NCBI GenBank assembly: GCA_017381935.1
Contig: JAFOBG010000013.1
Coordinates: 54,025-118,024, forward strand
Direction of reading: 5' to 3'
Origin: Alistipes sp.
GTDB lineage: Bacteria; Bacteroidota; Bacteroidia; Bacteroidales; Rikenellaceae
DNA length: 64,000 nt
Shown piece by piece: positions 1 to 6,894 of this stretch (position 1 is its first letter; each line of letters begins with the position of its first letter). Both the position numbers and the translations under genes were made by a program. The notes under the pieces were generated by a model that saw nothing but the letters and a program-made list of their open reading frames with translations, made no database searches and was not told the origin of the DNA.

Positions 1-201
1 GTTGTAGAAGTGTGTACCATCGTCTGGAGCAATCTCAACCCAACATACAGCGTCGGTATCTGTTTGCCATACAACAGTAAATTCATTTTGGCCGCATGCC
101 TGAATATATGGCCCTAAAATAATTTTAGGAGCTTTTGCCTCCTCTGCAACTGCAGTGTAGAGTGCAAAAAGAGTAAAGGTTAATAATATTAATCGTTTCA
201 T
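1..201 (-). CDS. Secreted purple acid phosphatase-like metallophosphoesterase, N-terminal part (cut by window edge)
   Basis: The reading frame begins at the ATG at 201 and runs off the left edge, so only the first 67 residues are visible. It opens with a signal peptide (MKRLILLTFTLFALYTAVAE) and continues with a GPYIQ...FTVVWQTD...CWVEI pattern, which is the beta-sandwich (Fn3-like) domain found in front of the metallophosphatase domain of purple acid phosphatases. The catalytic domain lies outside the window, so enzymatic assignment is inferred from this N-terminal domain only. It is divergent from the yggS gene, and its promoter box ends just 6 nt before the ATG. Confidence 0.65.
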   Translation of the reverse strand, partial: MKRLILLTFTLFALYTAVAEEAKAPKIILGPYIQACGQNEFTVVWQTDTDAVCWVEIAPDDGTHFYN

Positions 202-207
202 AGCCTA

Positions 208-215
208 CAAATATA
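208..215 (-). promoter_or_regulatory. -7 box (TATATTTG) of the leftward phosphoesterase gene
   Basis: CAAATATA on the plus strand reads TATATTTG leftward, matching the Bacteroidetes -7 consensus TAnnTTTG. Only 6 nt separate it from the ATG at 201, so the transcript should be leaderless or nearly so. I see no clear -33 TTTG at the expected distance. Confidence 0.5.
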
Positions 216-234
216 CTAATTTTCTTTGAAAATC

Positions 235-265
235 TTGTTTAGGCTTGCTCTTTGATTTATCTTTG
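235..265 (+). promoter_or_regulatory. Promoter of the yggS-like gene
   Basis: TTG at 235-237 is followed after 20 nt by TATCTTTG at 258-265, the Bacteroidetes -33/-7 arrangement. The start codon at 286 lies 20 nt past the box. Confidence 0.7.
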
Positions 266-285
266 CAGTAATTAAAAGTGGAATT

Positions 286-945
286 ATGACAGTAAAAGCA
301 AATATATCAGAGATTAAATCGGCCTTGCCTGCGAATGTTGCATTGGTTGCTGTCTCTAAATTTCATCCTGCTGAGGCTATTATGGAGGCGTATAATGCAG
401 GCCAAAGAGTCTTTGGCGAGAGTCGTGTGCAAGAGCTTGTCGCTAAATATGAGCAACTACCAAAAGATATAGAGTGGCACATGATTGGTCATTTGCAGAC
501 TAACAAGGTGCGTGCTATAGCCCCTTTTGTGTCGCTTATACACTCTGTGGATAGTCGCAGATTATTGGAGTGCATTAATCGAGAGGCTGAAAGATGTGGT
601 CGAGTGATAGATTGTCTGCTGGAGGTACATGTGGCGAGGGAGCAGACAAAAAGTGGTTGGGATAGTGAAGAGTTGCTTGCTTTTGTGTGTAGTGGTGAAT
701 TGGCCGCGATGAAAAATATCCGTATTCGTGGCATTATGGGCATGGCAACTAATACTGACGATATTGCGATTATTCGGTCCGATTTTGAGCGATTAGCAGC
801 TATCAAGGCACAGATAACACCGATGTTCGATAGTAGTTTTAATGTGCTCTCTATGGGAATGTCAGACGACTACCCTATTGCTATTCAGTGTGGTTCTACA
901 ATGGTGCGTATAGGTTCGTCAATATTTGGGCAACGAAATTATTAG
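286..945 (+). CDS. YggS/PLPBP-family pyridoxal-phosphate homeostasis protein
   Basis: At 219 aa this has the usual size of the YggS family, a single TIM-barrel related to the alanine racemase N-domain. PLP would be bound through the lysine in the VAVSKFHPAEAI segment near residue 25. Other family signatures are FGESRVQEL, WHMIGHLQTNK, the EVHVAREQTKSGW segment, IRGIMGMA, LSMGMSDDYPIAI and the C-terminal GSTMVRIGSSIFGQR phosphate-binding stretch. The family controls free PLP and amino-acid balance and has no proven catalytic activity. It is monocistronic: it has its own promoter and is followed by a strong terminator. Confidence 0.93.
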   Translation: MTVKANISEIKSALPANVALVAVSKFHPAEAIMEAYNAGQRVFGESRVQELVAKYEQLPKDIEWHMIGHLQTNKVRAIAPFVSLIHSVDSRRLLECINREAERCGRVIDCLLEVHVAREQTKSGWDSEELLAFVCSGELAAMKNIRIRGIMGMATNTDDIAIIRSDFERLAAIKAQITPMFDSSFNVLSMGMSDDYPIAIQCGSTMVRIGSSIFGQRNY

Positions 946-957
946 AGTATATTGCAA

Positions 958-993
958 ACAAAAAAATCTCGCAAGACTGCGAGATTTTTTTGT
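958..993. terminator. Bidirectional intrinsic terminator between yggS and the nuclease ORF
   Basis: AAAAAATCTCGC (961-972) pairs perfectly with GCGAGATTTTTT (979-990) around a 6-nt loop. A/T runs on both sides let it serve both convergent transcripts. Confidence 0.85.
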
Positions 994-995
994 TA

Positions 996-1739
996 CTACC
1001 AATCAGAGGCGTTGCATGTACTCTTTGGAGCATTCGGAACATTTACAAAAAATGTAAAGCCGGTTAAACTCTCTATTTCGTTTACACTCTTTAGCTCCGG
1101 GGTGGCTGAGGCTTTATTCTCAACCCAATACCCAGCACAGATAAGCTCGTTTGCATTGCAATCAGCCACTCGCTTACCGCTATTGCCACTCTTTGTGCGG
1201 AGCATTACCTTGAAGTAGTGCGTTGGTACGGGGCAACTTTTACCATCATTATTAGCAACCTTGGTATTGTAGTTGTCAAAGTGGCAACCAGAAACCATAT
1301 AGAGTGTATCACTACACATCCACTCTCCACGCTCCTTTGCCTCTAACTGAGCCCACTTACCTCCATTGAGTGTGCTATTTTGCGGCGTCATGTTGGTAAA
1401 GTAGTTGGTTTGCTGACGAGCTATATAGGTTACGGTGCGCTGAGCTTTGGCAATCTGATGTCCTCGGTTGTAGCCTGAGCTGCTATTATAAGTGCCTCCA
1501 ATCTGCTGCGCTGTTGTGAAACTTGGATCTGTGTAGAATGTCTCACTTTTCTCATCTCCTGATGTGTAGTAGCTGTGCATCGGATAGGCAACCCAACGTG
1601 CTACATAGTTTGTCGCATCGTAACAGATAGAGTAATTTCTACGATAATATCCGTTACTCTGCTTGCCACCATCAGTTATCAACTTAACACACTTGCTGTA
1701 CTCCTCTGTGTAAGAGTTGCTCTCGGACGCCGCAGGCAA
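996..1739 (-). CDS. DNA/RNA non-specific endonuclease (NUC1) domain, likely split from the upstream lipoprotein
   Basis: This 247-aa ORF carries the NUC1 (Serratia nuclease-like) fold. The catalytic motif is YNRGHQIAKAQR near residue 93, where the His is the general base and (D/N)RGH is the family form. It also has the metal-ligand region TNMTPQNSTLN...W and DTLYMVSGCHF. The enzyme would cut DNA and RNA outside the cytoplasm. The only initiator in the track is a TTG at 1739. There is no signal peptide, no ribosome site and no ATG or GTG start. The frame stays open upstream to 1808, directly after the TGA that ends the 1096-aa lipoprotein in the SAME frame. The 23 codons between read like a linker (TPDSPGGEPDVV...). 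This suggests a C-terminal domain separated by a nonsense codon; expression as a separate protein is doubtful. Confidence 0.75.
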   Translation of the reverse strand: MPAASESNSYTEEYSKCVKLITDGGKQSNGYYRRNYSICYDATNYVARWVAYPMHSYYTSGDEKSETFYTDPSFTTAQQIGGTYNSSSGYNRGHQIAKAQRTVTYIARQQTNYFTNMTPQNSTLNGGKWAQLEAKERGEWMCSDTLYMVSGCHFDNYNTKVANNDGKSCPVPTHYFKVMLRTKSGNSGKRVADCNANELICAGYWVENKASATPELKSVNEIESLTGFTFFVNVPNAPKSTCNASDW

Positions 1740-1780
1740 TTCTGCCCACGACTGTCCGAATGCTGCACTCTTTACTACAT

Positions 1781-1811
1781 CGGGCTCTCCACCCGGAGAG
1801 TCCGGAGTTCA
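1781..1811 (-). other. TGA codon followed by GC-rich stem-loop at the lipoprotein/nuclease junction
   Basis: Leftward, TGA (1811-1809) is followed after 4 nt by CGGACTCTCC (1804-1795), a GGGT loop, and GGAGAGCCCG (1790-1781). This makes a 10-bp stem with a single A-C mismatch. No U-run follows, so it is not a standard terminator. The reading frame is open on both sides of the TGA. Confidence 0.6.
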
Positions 1812-4800
1812 TTTACTCATCTTGTATATTACAACAGCCTTCTGAGAAGCACTCGCATAACAAGCAAATAGTGCACTGCTTTGGTTGTATTGGAGGTATT
1901 TTCTTGTATTGCTGCCTTGTGCTACAATTGTAGCGGTACCATTAGTAGCGACAGTTATTTTCCAAGAGCTATTATTATCCTTTGTAGTCTGTGTTTTTAG
2001 ATAGTTACTACTAGAAGATGCTGCATATATATATCCTTTTGAGGACCCTACAGATGCCTTGAATGCAAATGTTCCATCAACGCTACCAGCCTCTACATCG
2101 AATATCTCTACATCGCTACCAAATGTAATAGTGTTATCACTCTTAGTGATAGAAGCTTGATCTCGGTTATTACTCTTTTGGGTTGTACTTATTGCATAGT
2201 TATAATCCTTTGCAGCAATTACAATCTTATCACCAACGCTAAGTTCACTAATGTTGGTGAGTAAAGTATAAGTTTCATTGACCGGAGTCTGTTTCTCTAC
2301 AACTGTAAGTGTATAGCTTGCACTATCTCCGTAGTAGTTCTCGTTAGACTCAGCAGTTGCAGTGATTGTTGTAGTTCCTGCTGCTTTGAGCTCGACTGCG
2401 CCTGTTGACGCATCTACAGTGGCCACTGAGGTATCGTTTGAAGAGTAGGTAACTGTAGTCATAGCTCCAGAGAGTGTAGGGAGTGTAAATGTCTCTCCGA
2501 TAGTTGCAGTAACTTCAGTCTTGTCAAATTTAAGCACCTGATTCTCAGGAATAACAACATCACCTGTAGATACATAGCTAACGGTTAGACTATTCATTCT
2601 CACTGCACCAGAGAGTGCTGCAATAGTAAATGTCGTGCTTGATCCATTCAAAATAACAGTTACATTAGAGCCGTTTGCAGTTGCTGACTCTTCAATTGAA
2701 CTCTTTAATACTGTTGCATATTCTGCACTATTACATACGAACTTAATTGCAGTAATATTACCAAGAGCCTCTACTGTTATCTTAGAACTCTTGTAGAAAC
2801 GTGCAGGGTTTGCGTAATCAGCAACATTACTAGTACTAGAACCCTTATCATTGGTAAGTGTAATACCATTCTGTTGCCAAACTTGCTTTGTTGTTGATAA
2901 GTATGTTCTTTGGTTAGTACTTGCAAAAGAGAGAGTTGCGTCAGTAGTCTTAATAGACGGATCTACAACTGTAAGTTTATAGCTTGCAGTAGCTTCATTG
3001 TACTCCTCATTACCTGCAGCAGTTGCTGTGATTGTTGTTATTCCTGCTGCTTTGAGCTCGACTGCGCCTGTTGACGCATCTACAGTGGCAACTGAGGTAT
3101 CGTTTGAAGAGTAGGTAACTGTAGTCATAGCTCCAGAGAGTGTAGGGAGTGTAAACTCCTCTCCGATAGTCGCAGTAACTTCAGATGGGTCAAATGCAAG
3201 TGTCTGATCCTTCTTTGAAACGACTTCACCTCCTGATTCTGTAGATTGATAGCTAACTGTTACGCTATTGAGTCTTACCTGAGCAGTGAGTTTTGCGACA
3301 GTAAATGTATTGCTTGATCCATCCAAAGCAATAGTTACATTTGAACCGCTTGCAGTTGCTGACGTTCCGATAGAATTCTTTAATGCTGTTGCATATGTTG
3401 TACTAGTACATACGAACTTAATTGCAGTAATATTACCAGGAGCCTCAATAGTTATATTTGAATTCGCATAAAGACGTGCAGGGTTTGCGTAATCAGCAAC
3501 ATTACTATTACTATCACCCTTATTATTGGTAAATATAATACTATTCTCTTCCCATTTTTGTATAGACGTAGAATATTCAGTTCGCTTACTTTTATCGTCA
3601 AATGTAAGAGTAGCCTCCTCAATTACAGGGTCATTAGAGCCTCTATATGTGCACAGCGTCTCGGCTACGACTGATTGAGGCTTTCCGTCTGCAGTTGCAA
3701 ATGCCTTTACAGTACAATCCGCAGAGATGCTAAATGGCGCATCGTACTGAGTAGATGATGTGGTTGGAGTATCGCCATTGGTTGTGTAATAGATAGTTGC
3801 ACCCTCCTCGGCTGTAATGGTTACAATATTATCTTCGCAATCAATTACAGGAGCTGCGCAAGATGCAACATGCGTTACATAGTATGCAGGGCCACCAACC
3901 TGAGGTTCATCATAATGATCATCCCTTGTACCAATAAGAGTAACAATATCACCCTCTTTCAACCCAAGAGATGCAAATGACTGATTATTCGTATCAACCT
4001 TAGTCTTTGTCAAACCATATACATAAATAGAGCCTGTCTCATCAACAAGATCGAAGTTACCGTATATGGCATTTGCTAAATTTGTAATTGTTCCGGTTAG
4101 CTGATACCATACTGTTGCACTTGTCTCTTTTGCTATAAAGTCTTTAACCGAAATTGGCTTAATCTGAGCGGCAGTATTGGTGTCGAAGTTTACATTAAAG
4201 TTCTTGATATGACCGGCTTCGAACTGTACATCTTTGGCAAGAGTGATAGTCGCCTCATCGAGGTGCTCATTGTCGCCAACTTTTGCAGTTACAGATAACT
4301 TGAGAGCGTCATTAGCTTTAAGAGTAAATGGCTTGAAAGCTACATAGAACTCGCCCTTTGATTTAGGAGCAATAGCATCACCATCCTTTACATTAAGAAT
4401 AGCTGTATCAGATACATAATTATCGCCTGAAGATGTGTATTTAATCTCCGGGTAATTAACAAAGTTAATATAGTATGTACCGATAATAGCCTCAGGTGCG
4501 GTCAAACAGATTTTTGTAACTGTTATATCTTTGTCGAGAGAGTTTGTAACAGTAAATCGAGCAACAGTAGTCGCATGATTCATTGTAATCGATGGAGTTA
4601 CAGTAGCTTCAACGCTCTTCTCAACACCAACAAGTAAGCAAGCAGCGCCAGAAAGGTGCTCCATAGAGTTGTTACCTGTCTGAGTTTGGAATTGACTCTT
4701 TTGACAACCAATGGCCATATAACACTTAGAGGTGTCATCAGGTGTTTCTAATTTGCTATTATAAGGATAGATAGAGTACCAATCATATCTCTTATTAGGG

Positions 4801-5099
4801 TAAAGATCGTTTTTAAGTGAGCCTTTGAAAAGACCGCTTGCATCGGTGGTGAACTTTTCGTCAAACACGTAGCTTGTAGTTCCATCCTCTGCATGGAAAA
4901 CGCCAATCTCGTCACCCTTAACCCACGTAGTAGAAAGACCGTCATTTGCTGTACGAGTGTTGATATTTGCAAATAGCTCGAAAGTTGGCTTAACTACCTC
5001 TGTAACATCAAACTCCTCACTCTTAGAGCAGCTTGTGAGGGTAAAAGCAATAAATGCTAAACCCAAAGCAAGAATAGATTTTTTCATTTTTCTGTTCAT
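1809..5099 (-). CDS. Large modular surface lipoprotein: fimbrillin-like, OB-fold, chitobiase-C-like, Ig-like repeats
   Basis: 1096 aa. The N-terminus MNRKMKKSILALGLAFIAFT ends in a lipobox (LTSC) near residue 24. Rough order: fimbrillin-like/Mfa-like region 30-310 (WVKGDEIGVF, YDWYSIYPY); OB-fold-like segment 313-415 (YQLTGTITN...GNFDLVDETGSIYVYG); CHB_HEX_C-like domain 416-485 (ATIYYTTNGDTPT); module A1 491-625; Ig/BIG_2-like B1 632-717; A2 716-845; Ig B2 854-938; and a C-terminal domain 940-1096. A and B occur twice, so the protein grew by duplication. It is probably anchored to the outer membrane and exposed at the surface. A 47-aa peptide gene lies just upstream in the same unit. It ends with TGA, in frame with the nuclease ORF. 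Function is not known; some related modular proteins carry a C-terminal nuclease. Confidence 0.8.
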   Translation of the reverse strand: MNRKMKKSILALGLAFIAFTLTSCSKSEEFDVTEVVKPTFELFANINTRTANDGLSTTWVKGDEIGVFHAEDGTTSYVFDEKFTTDASGLFKGSLKNDLYPNKRYDWYSIYPYNSKLETPDDTSKCYMAIGCQKSQFQTQTGNNSMEHLSGAACLLVGVEKSVEATVTPSITMNHATTVARFTVTNSLDKDITVTKICLTAPEAIIGTYYINFVNYPEIKYTSSGDNYVSDTAILNVKDGDAIAPKSKGEFYVAFKPFTLKANDALKLSVTAKVGDNEHLDEATITLAKDVQFEAGHIKNFNVNFDTNTAAQIKPISVKDFIAKETSATVWYQLTGTITNLANAIYGNFDLVDETGSIYVYGLTKTKVDTNNQSFASLGLKEGDIVTLIGTRDDHYDEPQVGGPAYYVTHVASCAAPVIDCEDNIVTITAEEGATIYYTTNGDTPTTSSTQYDAPFSISADCTVKAFATADGKPQSVVAETLCTYRGSNDPVIEEATLTFDDKSKRTEYSTSIQKWEENSIIFTNNKGDSNSNVADYANPARLYANSNITIEAPGNITAIKFVCTSTTYATALKNSIGTSATASGSNVTIALDGSSNTFTVAKLTAQVRLNSVTVSYQSTESGGEVVSKKDQTLAFDPSEVTATIGEEFTLPTLSGAMTTVTYSSNDTSVATVDASTGAVELKAAGITTITATAAGNEEYNEATASYKLTVVDPSIKTTDATLSFASTNQRTYLSTTKQVWQQNGITLTNDKGSSTSNVADYANPARFYKSSKITVEALGNITAIKFVCNSAEYATVLKSSIEESATANGSNVTVILNGSSTTFTIAALSGAVRMNSLTVSYVSTGDVVIPENQVLKFDKTEVTATIGETFTLPTLSGAMTTVTYSSNDTSVATVDASTGAVELKAAGTTTITATAESNENYYGDSASYTLTVVEKQTPVNETYTLLTNISELSVGDKIVIAAKDYNYAISTTQKSNNRDQASITKSDNTITFGSDVEIFDVEAGSVDGTFAFKASVGSSKGYIYAASSSSNYLKTQTTKDNNSSWKITVATNGTATIVAQGSNTRKYLQYNQSSALFACYASASQKAVVIYKMSK
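2375..2489. repeat. 115-bp near-identical internal repeat, copy 1
   Basis: Copy 1 matches 3041-3155 with a single mismatch (ggccactg versus ggcaactg). It encodes the Ig-like segment with SGAMTTVTYSSNDTSVATVD (residues about 870-908). Near-identity at synonymous positions points to recent duplication or gene conversion. Confidence 0.85.
3041..3155. repeat. 115-bp near-identical internal repeat, copy 2
   Basis: This is the partner of 2375-2489, offset by 666 bp (222 codons), so recombination between the copies would keep the reading frame and drop or add one A+B module. Confidence 0.85.
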
Positions 5100-5108
5100 T
5101 TTTTAAGT

Positions 5109-5252
5109 TTAACATTCAATAGAATCATCATCTTCAATCCAGTCATTAATGCCACCATCAAGGCTGGCCGCAAATCCACTCTCTACAGGTGCTGTAAAGA
5201 GTTCAACATCTGGGGCGGTGTATGTCCCCGTGAAAATGTTTGTTGTTTTCAT
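5109..5252 (-). CDS. 47-residue peptide, upstream small ORF
   Basis: The ORF runs from the ATG at 5252 to the TAA at 5109. It has no signal peptide. The sequence starts MKTTNIFTGTYTAPDVELFT and has GFAASLDGG in the middle. It ends in an acidic tail with a terminal Cys (EDDDSIEC). A short peptide of the form (M)K..Y.AP..E......E.GF.AS with an acidic tail is, to my recollection, common in Bacteroidales next to surface lipoprotein genes; I cannot assign a function. It has a good promoter, and the 1096-aa lipoprotein begins 9 nt after its stop, so the two are very likely co-transcribed. Confidence 0.6.
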   Translation of the reverse strand: MKTTNIFTGTYTAPDVELFTAPVESGFAASLDGGINDWIEDDDSIEC

Positions 5253-5326
5253 AATGTTTTGATAGAGTTATTTATTTAAAAATTATTTTTTATATACAAA
5301 TTAAATGCTGTATAATCACAATTTTG

Positions 5327-5357
5327 CAAAGGTAATGTTTTTAACATTAAAAACCAA
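5327..5357 (-). promoter_or_regulatory. Promoter of the peptide/lipoprotein unit
   Basis: Leftward, TTGG (5357-5354) is followed by 19 nt and then TACCTTTG (5334-5327), close to the ideal -33/-7 layout. The leader to the peptide start at 5252 is about 70 nt. Confidence 0.7.
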
Positions 5358-5419
5358 TATGAATTCTAATTTTAGAAAACTTTTTAGGACAATATTTTTT
5401 TTTATAGCAAAAAAACAGA

Positions 5420-5427
5420 TATATTTG
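5420..5427 (+). promoter_or_regulatory. -7 box (TATATTTG) of the SGNH hydrolase gene
   Basis: TATATTTG matches TAnnTTTG and lies 29 nt before the ATG at 5457. The upstream stretch is A/T-rich without a clear -33 TTTG. Confidence 0.5.
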
Positions 5428-5456
5428 TAAAATAAAGAGACTTAAACCTAACTAAA

Positions 5457-6809
5457 ATGAAAAAATTATTATCTGTATTACTCGCCGTTTTGATTTCATC
5501 TACAGCTTTTGCTTACGGGGATTCAAATCGTGCTGAATGGCGTTTTTCAAAAAACAAAGAGAAGAAGGGTGTTGCTCAATTTATTGAGACGGGAACGTAT
5601 AATGCTGCGGTTGGTATAAAGTCAGCCAAACTTAGTTTTCGCCATAAGGGCAAGGTGGTCAATGGGGAGCTATTAAACGATAAGGGTTACCCTACGGCTA
5701 TTGCTGCAAAGGGCGATTATTGGCTCTTTGAGGTGCCTGTAACAAATCTTGAGGCAGGTACGGTTGTCGATATTTTTCTACCTATAACAAGTGCGGATAA
5801 GGCTGAAGAGAGCTTTGCTTTTGAGTATCTTGATGGTAAAAAGTGGTTGCCTGTTGTTGCTACCCAAGCCGATGGTACAAATGTAACTACAACAGCCTCG
5901 CTAAAGCATCCTCGTCGCCTTTGGCATGCTGTAAAACTAACAAAGCCTATTGAGAGTGGAGCTATTGCGTTCCGTTTACGTCGTGTAGCAAAGCAGAGCG
6001 CTGTAGCTACGATTGCTTGTCCATCACCTCGAGGCCAACAGCCTCAAATTGTTATCTATAACAACAAAGTTGCACGAGATACGGTCAAGATGTTATTCCT
6101 CGGTAACAGTTATACATACTATCATACTTATCCTATGATTTTCAAGGAGATAGCATGGCATGAGGGCCATTATGCAGATTGTAATATCTTTATTTCTGGT
6201 GGCTATACAATGAAGGCTCATTTGGCAAATAAATACTCTACAGAGCAGGTCGATAAAGGTGGCTATGACTATGTTATGTTGCAGGATCAGAGTATTCAAC
6301 CGACACTAAATGGTACTGCTGATGATTATGGCGCAGCTGAGCAGATGACCAAGATGGTTAATCGTGTTCGAGCAAGCAGCCCATCGGCAAATGTATGCCT
6401 GGAGATTACATGGGGCCGAAAGTTTGGTAATAATAATTTCGGTAAGAAGTATGAGCATCTTATTGCGAAGTATCCTCAGTTCTATGCTGATTACGATGCA
6501 ATGCAGAATCGACTTATCGAGGTTGTAACAGCCGAGGCTGAGCAGAACAACGCAAAGATTACCCCTGTTGGTTATGCTTGGCAGATTGTAATGCATGAGC
6601 GTCCGGATATAAACCTCTATCATACTGATAATCACCATCAATCTTATGCAGGTTCGTATCTGTCAGCAGCGGTTGCCTATTTGACTGTCTATGGAGAGGC
6701 GTTTGGTCCAAATCCAGCAAATTGCAAACTCAAGCCTTCAGTAGCAGCTTATTTACGCTCAGTTGCGGAGCGAGTTGTGTTAAAAGGGGAAAAATGGAAC
6801 CAAAAATAA
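5457..6809 (+). CDS. Secreted SGNH/GDSL-family hydrolase (DUF4886-like)
   Basis: 450 aa with signal peptide MKKLLSVLLAVLISSTAFA. Residues 20-200 form a beta-rich N-terminal region of unknown role. From about residue 208 an SGNH domain begins with VKMLFLGNSYTYYHTYP, where the Ser of GNSYT is the block I nucleophile. It continues with the YDYVMLQDQS segment and ends with the catalytic DxxH-type motif NLYHTDNHHQSYAGSYLSA near residue 390. The family removes acyl groups from carbohydrates and other substrates, so an exported carbohydrate esterase is likely, but the substrate cannot be read. It is monocistronic, with no strong terminator before the next gene. Confidence 0.8.
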   Translation: MKKLLSVLLAVLISSTAFAYGDSNRAEWRFSKNKEKKGVAQFIETGTYNAAVGIKSAKLSFRHKGKVVNGELLNDKGYPTAIAAKGDYWLFEVPVTNLEAGTVVDIFLPITSADKAEESFAFEYLDGKKWLPVVATQADGTNVTTTASLKHPRRLWHAVKLTKPIESGAIAFRLRRVAKQSAVATIACPSPRGQQPQIVIYNNKVARDTVKMLFLGNSYTYYHTYPMIFKEIAWHEGHYADCNIFISGGYTMKAHLANKYSTEQVDKGGYDYVMLQDQSIQPTLNGTADDYGAAEQMTKMVNRVRASSPSANVCLEITWGRKFGNNNFGKKYEHLIAKYPQFYADYDAMQNRLIEVVTAEAEQNNAKITPVGYAWQIVMHERPDINLYHTDNHHQSYAGSYLSAAVAYLTVYGEAFGPNPANCKLKPSVAAYLRSVAERVVLKGEKWNQK

Positions 6810-6846
6810 ATATTGATTTTGCGGTACACCTTATTTAAAAAATAAC

Positions 6847-6854
6847 TATCTTTG
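6847..6854 (+). promoter_or_regulatory. -7 box (TATCTTTG) of the glycerol-1-phosphate dehydrogenase gene
   Basis: TATCTTTG lies 40 nt before the ATG at 6895. No TTTG occurs at the usual 19-20 nt spacing (the nearest, at 6818-6821, is 25 nt away). Confidence 0.5.
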
Positions 6855-6894
6855 TAAGGATTAAGATTTCGTTTAATTTTAAACATACAAGACT

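Noticed and set aside
1781-1811. TGA plus downstream hairpin as a selenocysteine site
   Set aside because: The hairpin distance is near that of bacterial SECIS elements, but the codon falls in an interdomain linker where Sec has no use, and no Sec machinery is seen in the window.
1809-1811. TGA read as a sense codon genome-wide (alternative code)
   Set aside because: Other genes here, such as the ECF sigma gene ending at 41881 and DUF4491 at 60470, use TGA as a sensible stop, and long genes are open under the standard code.
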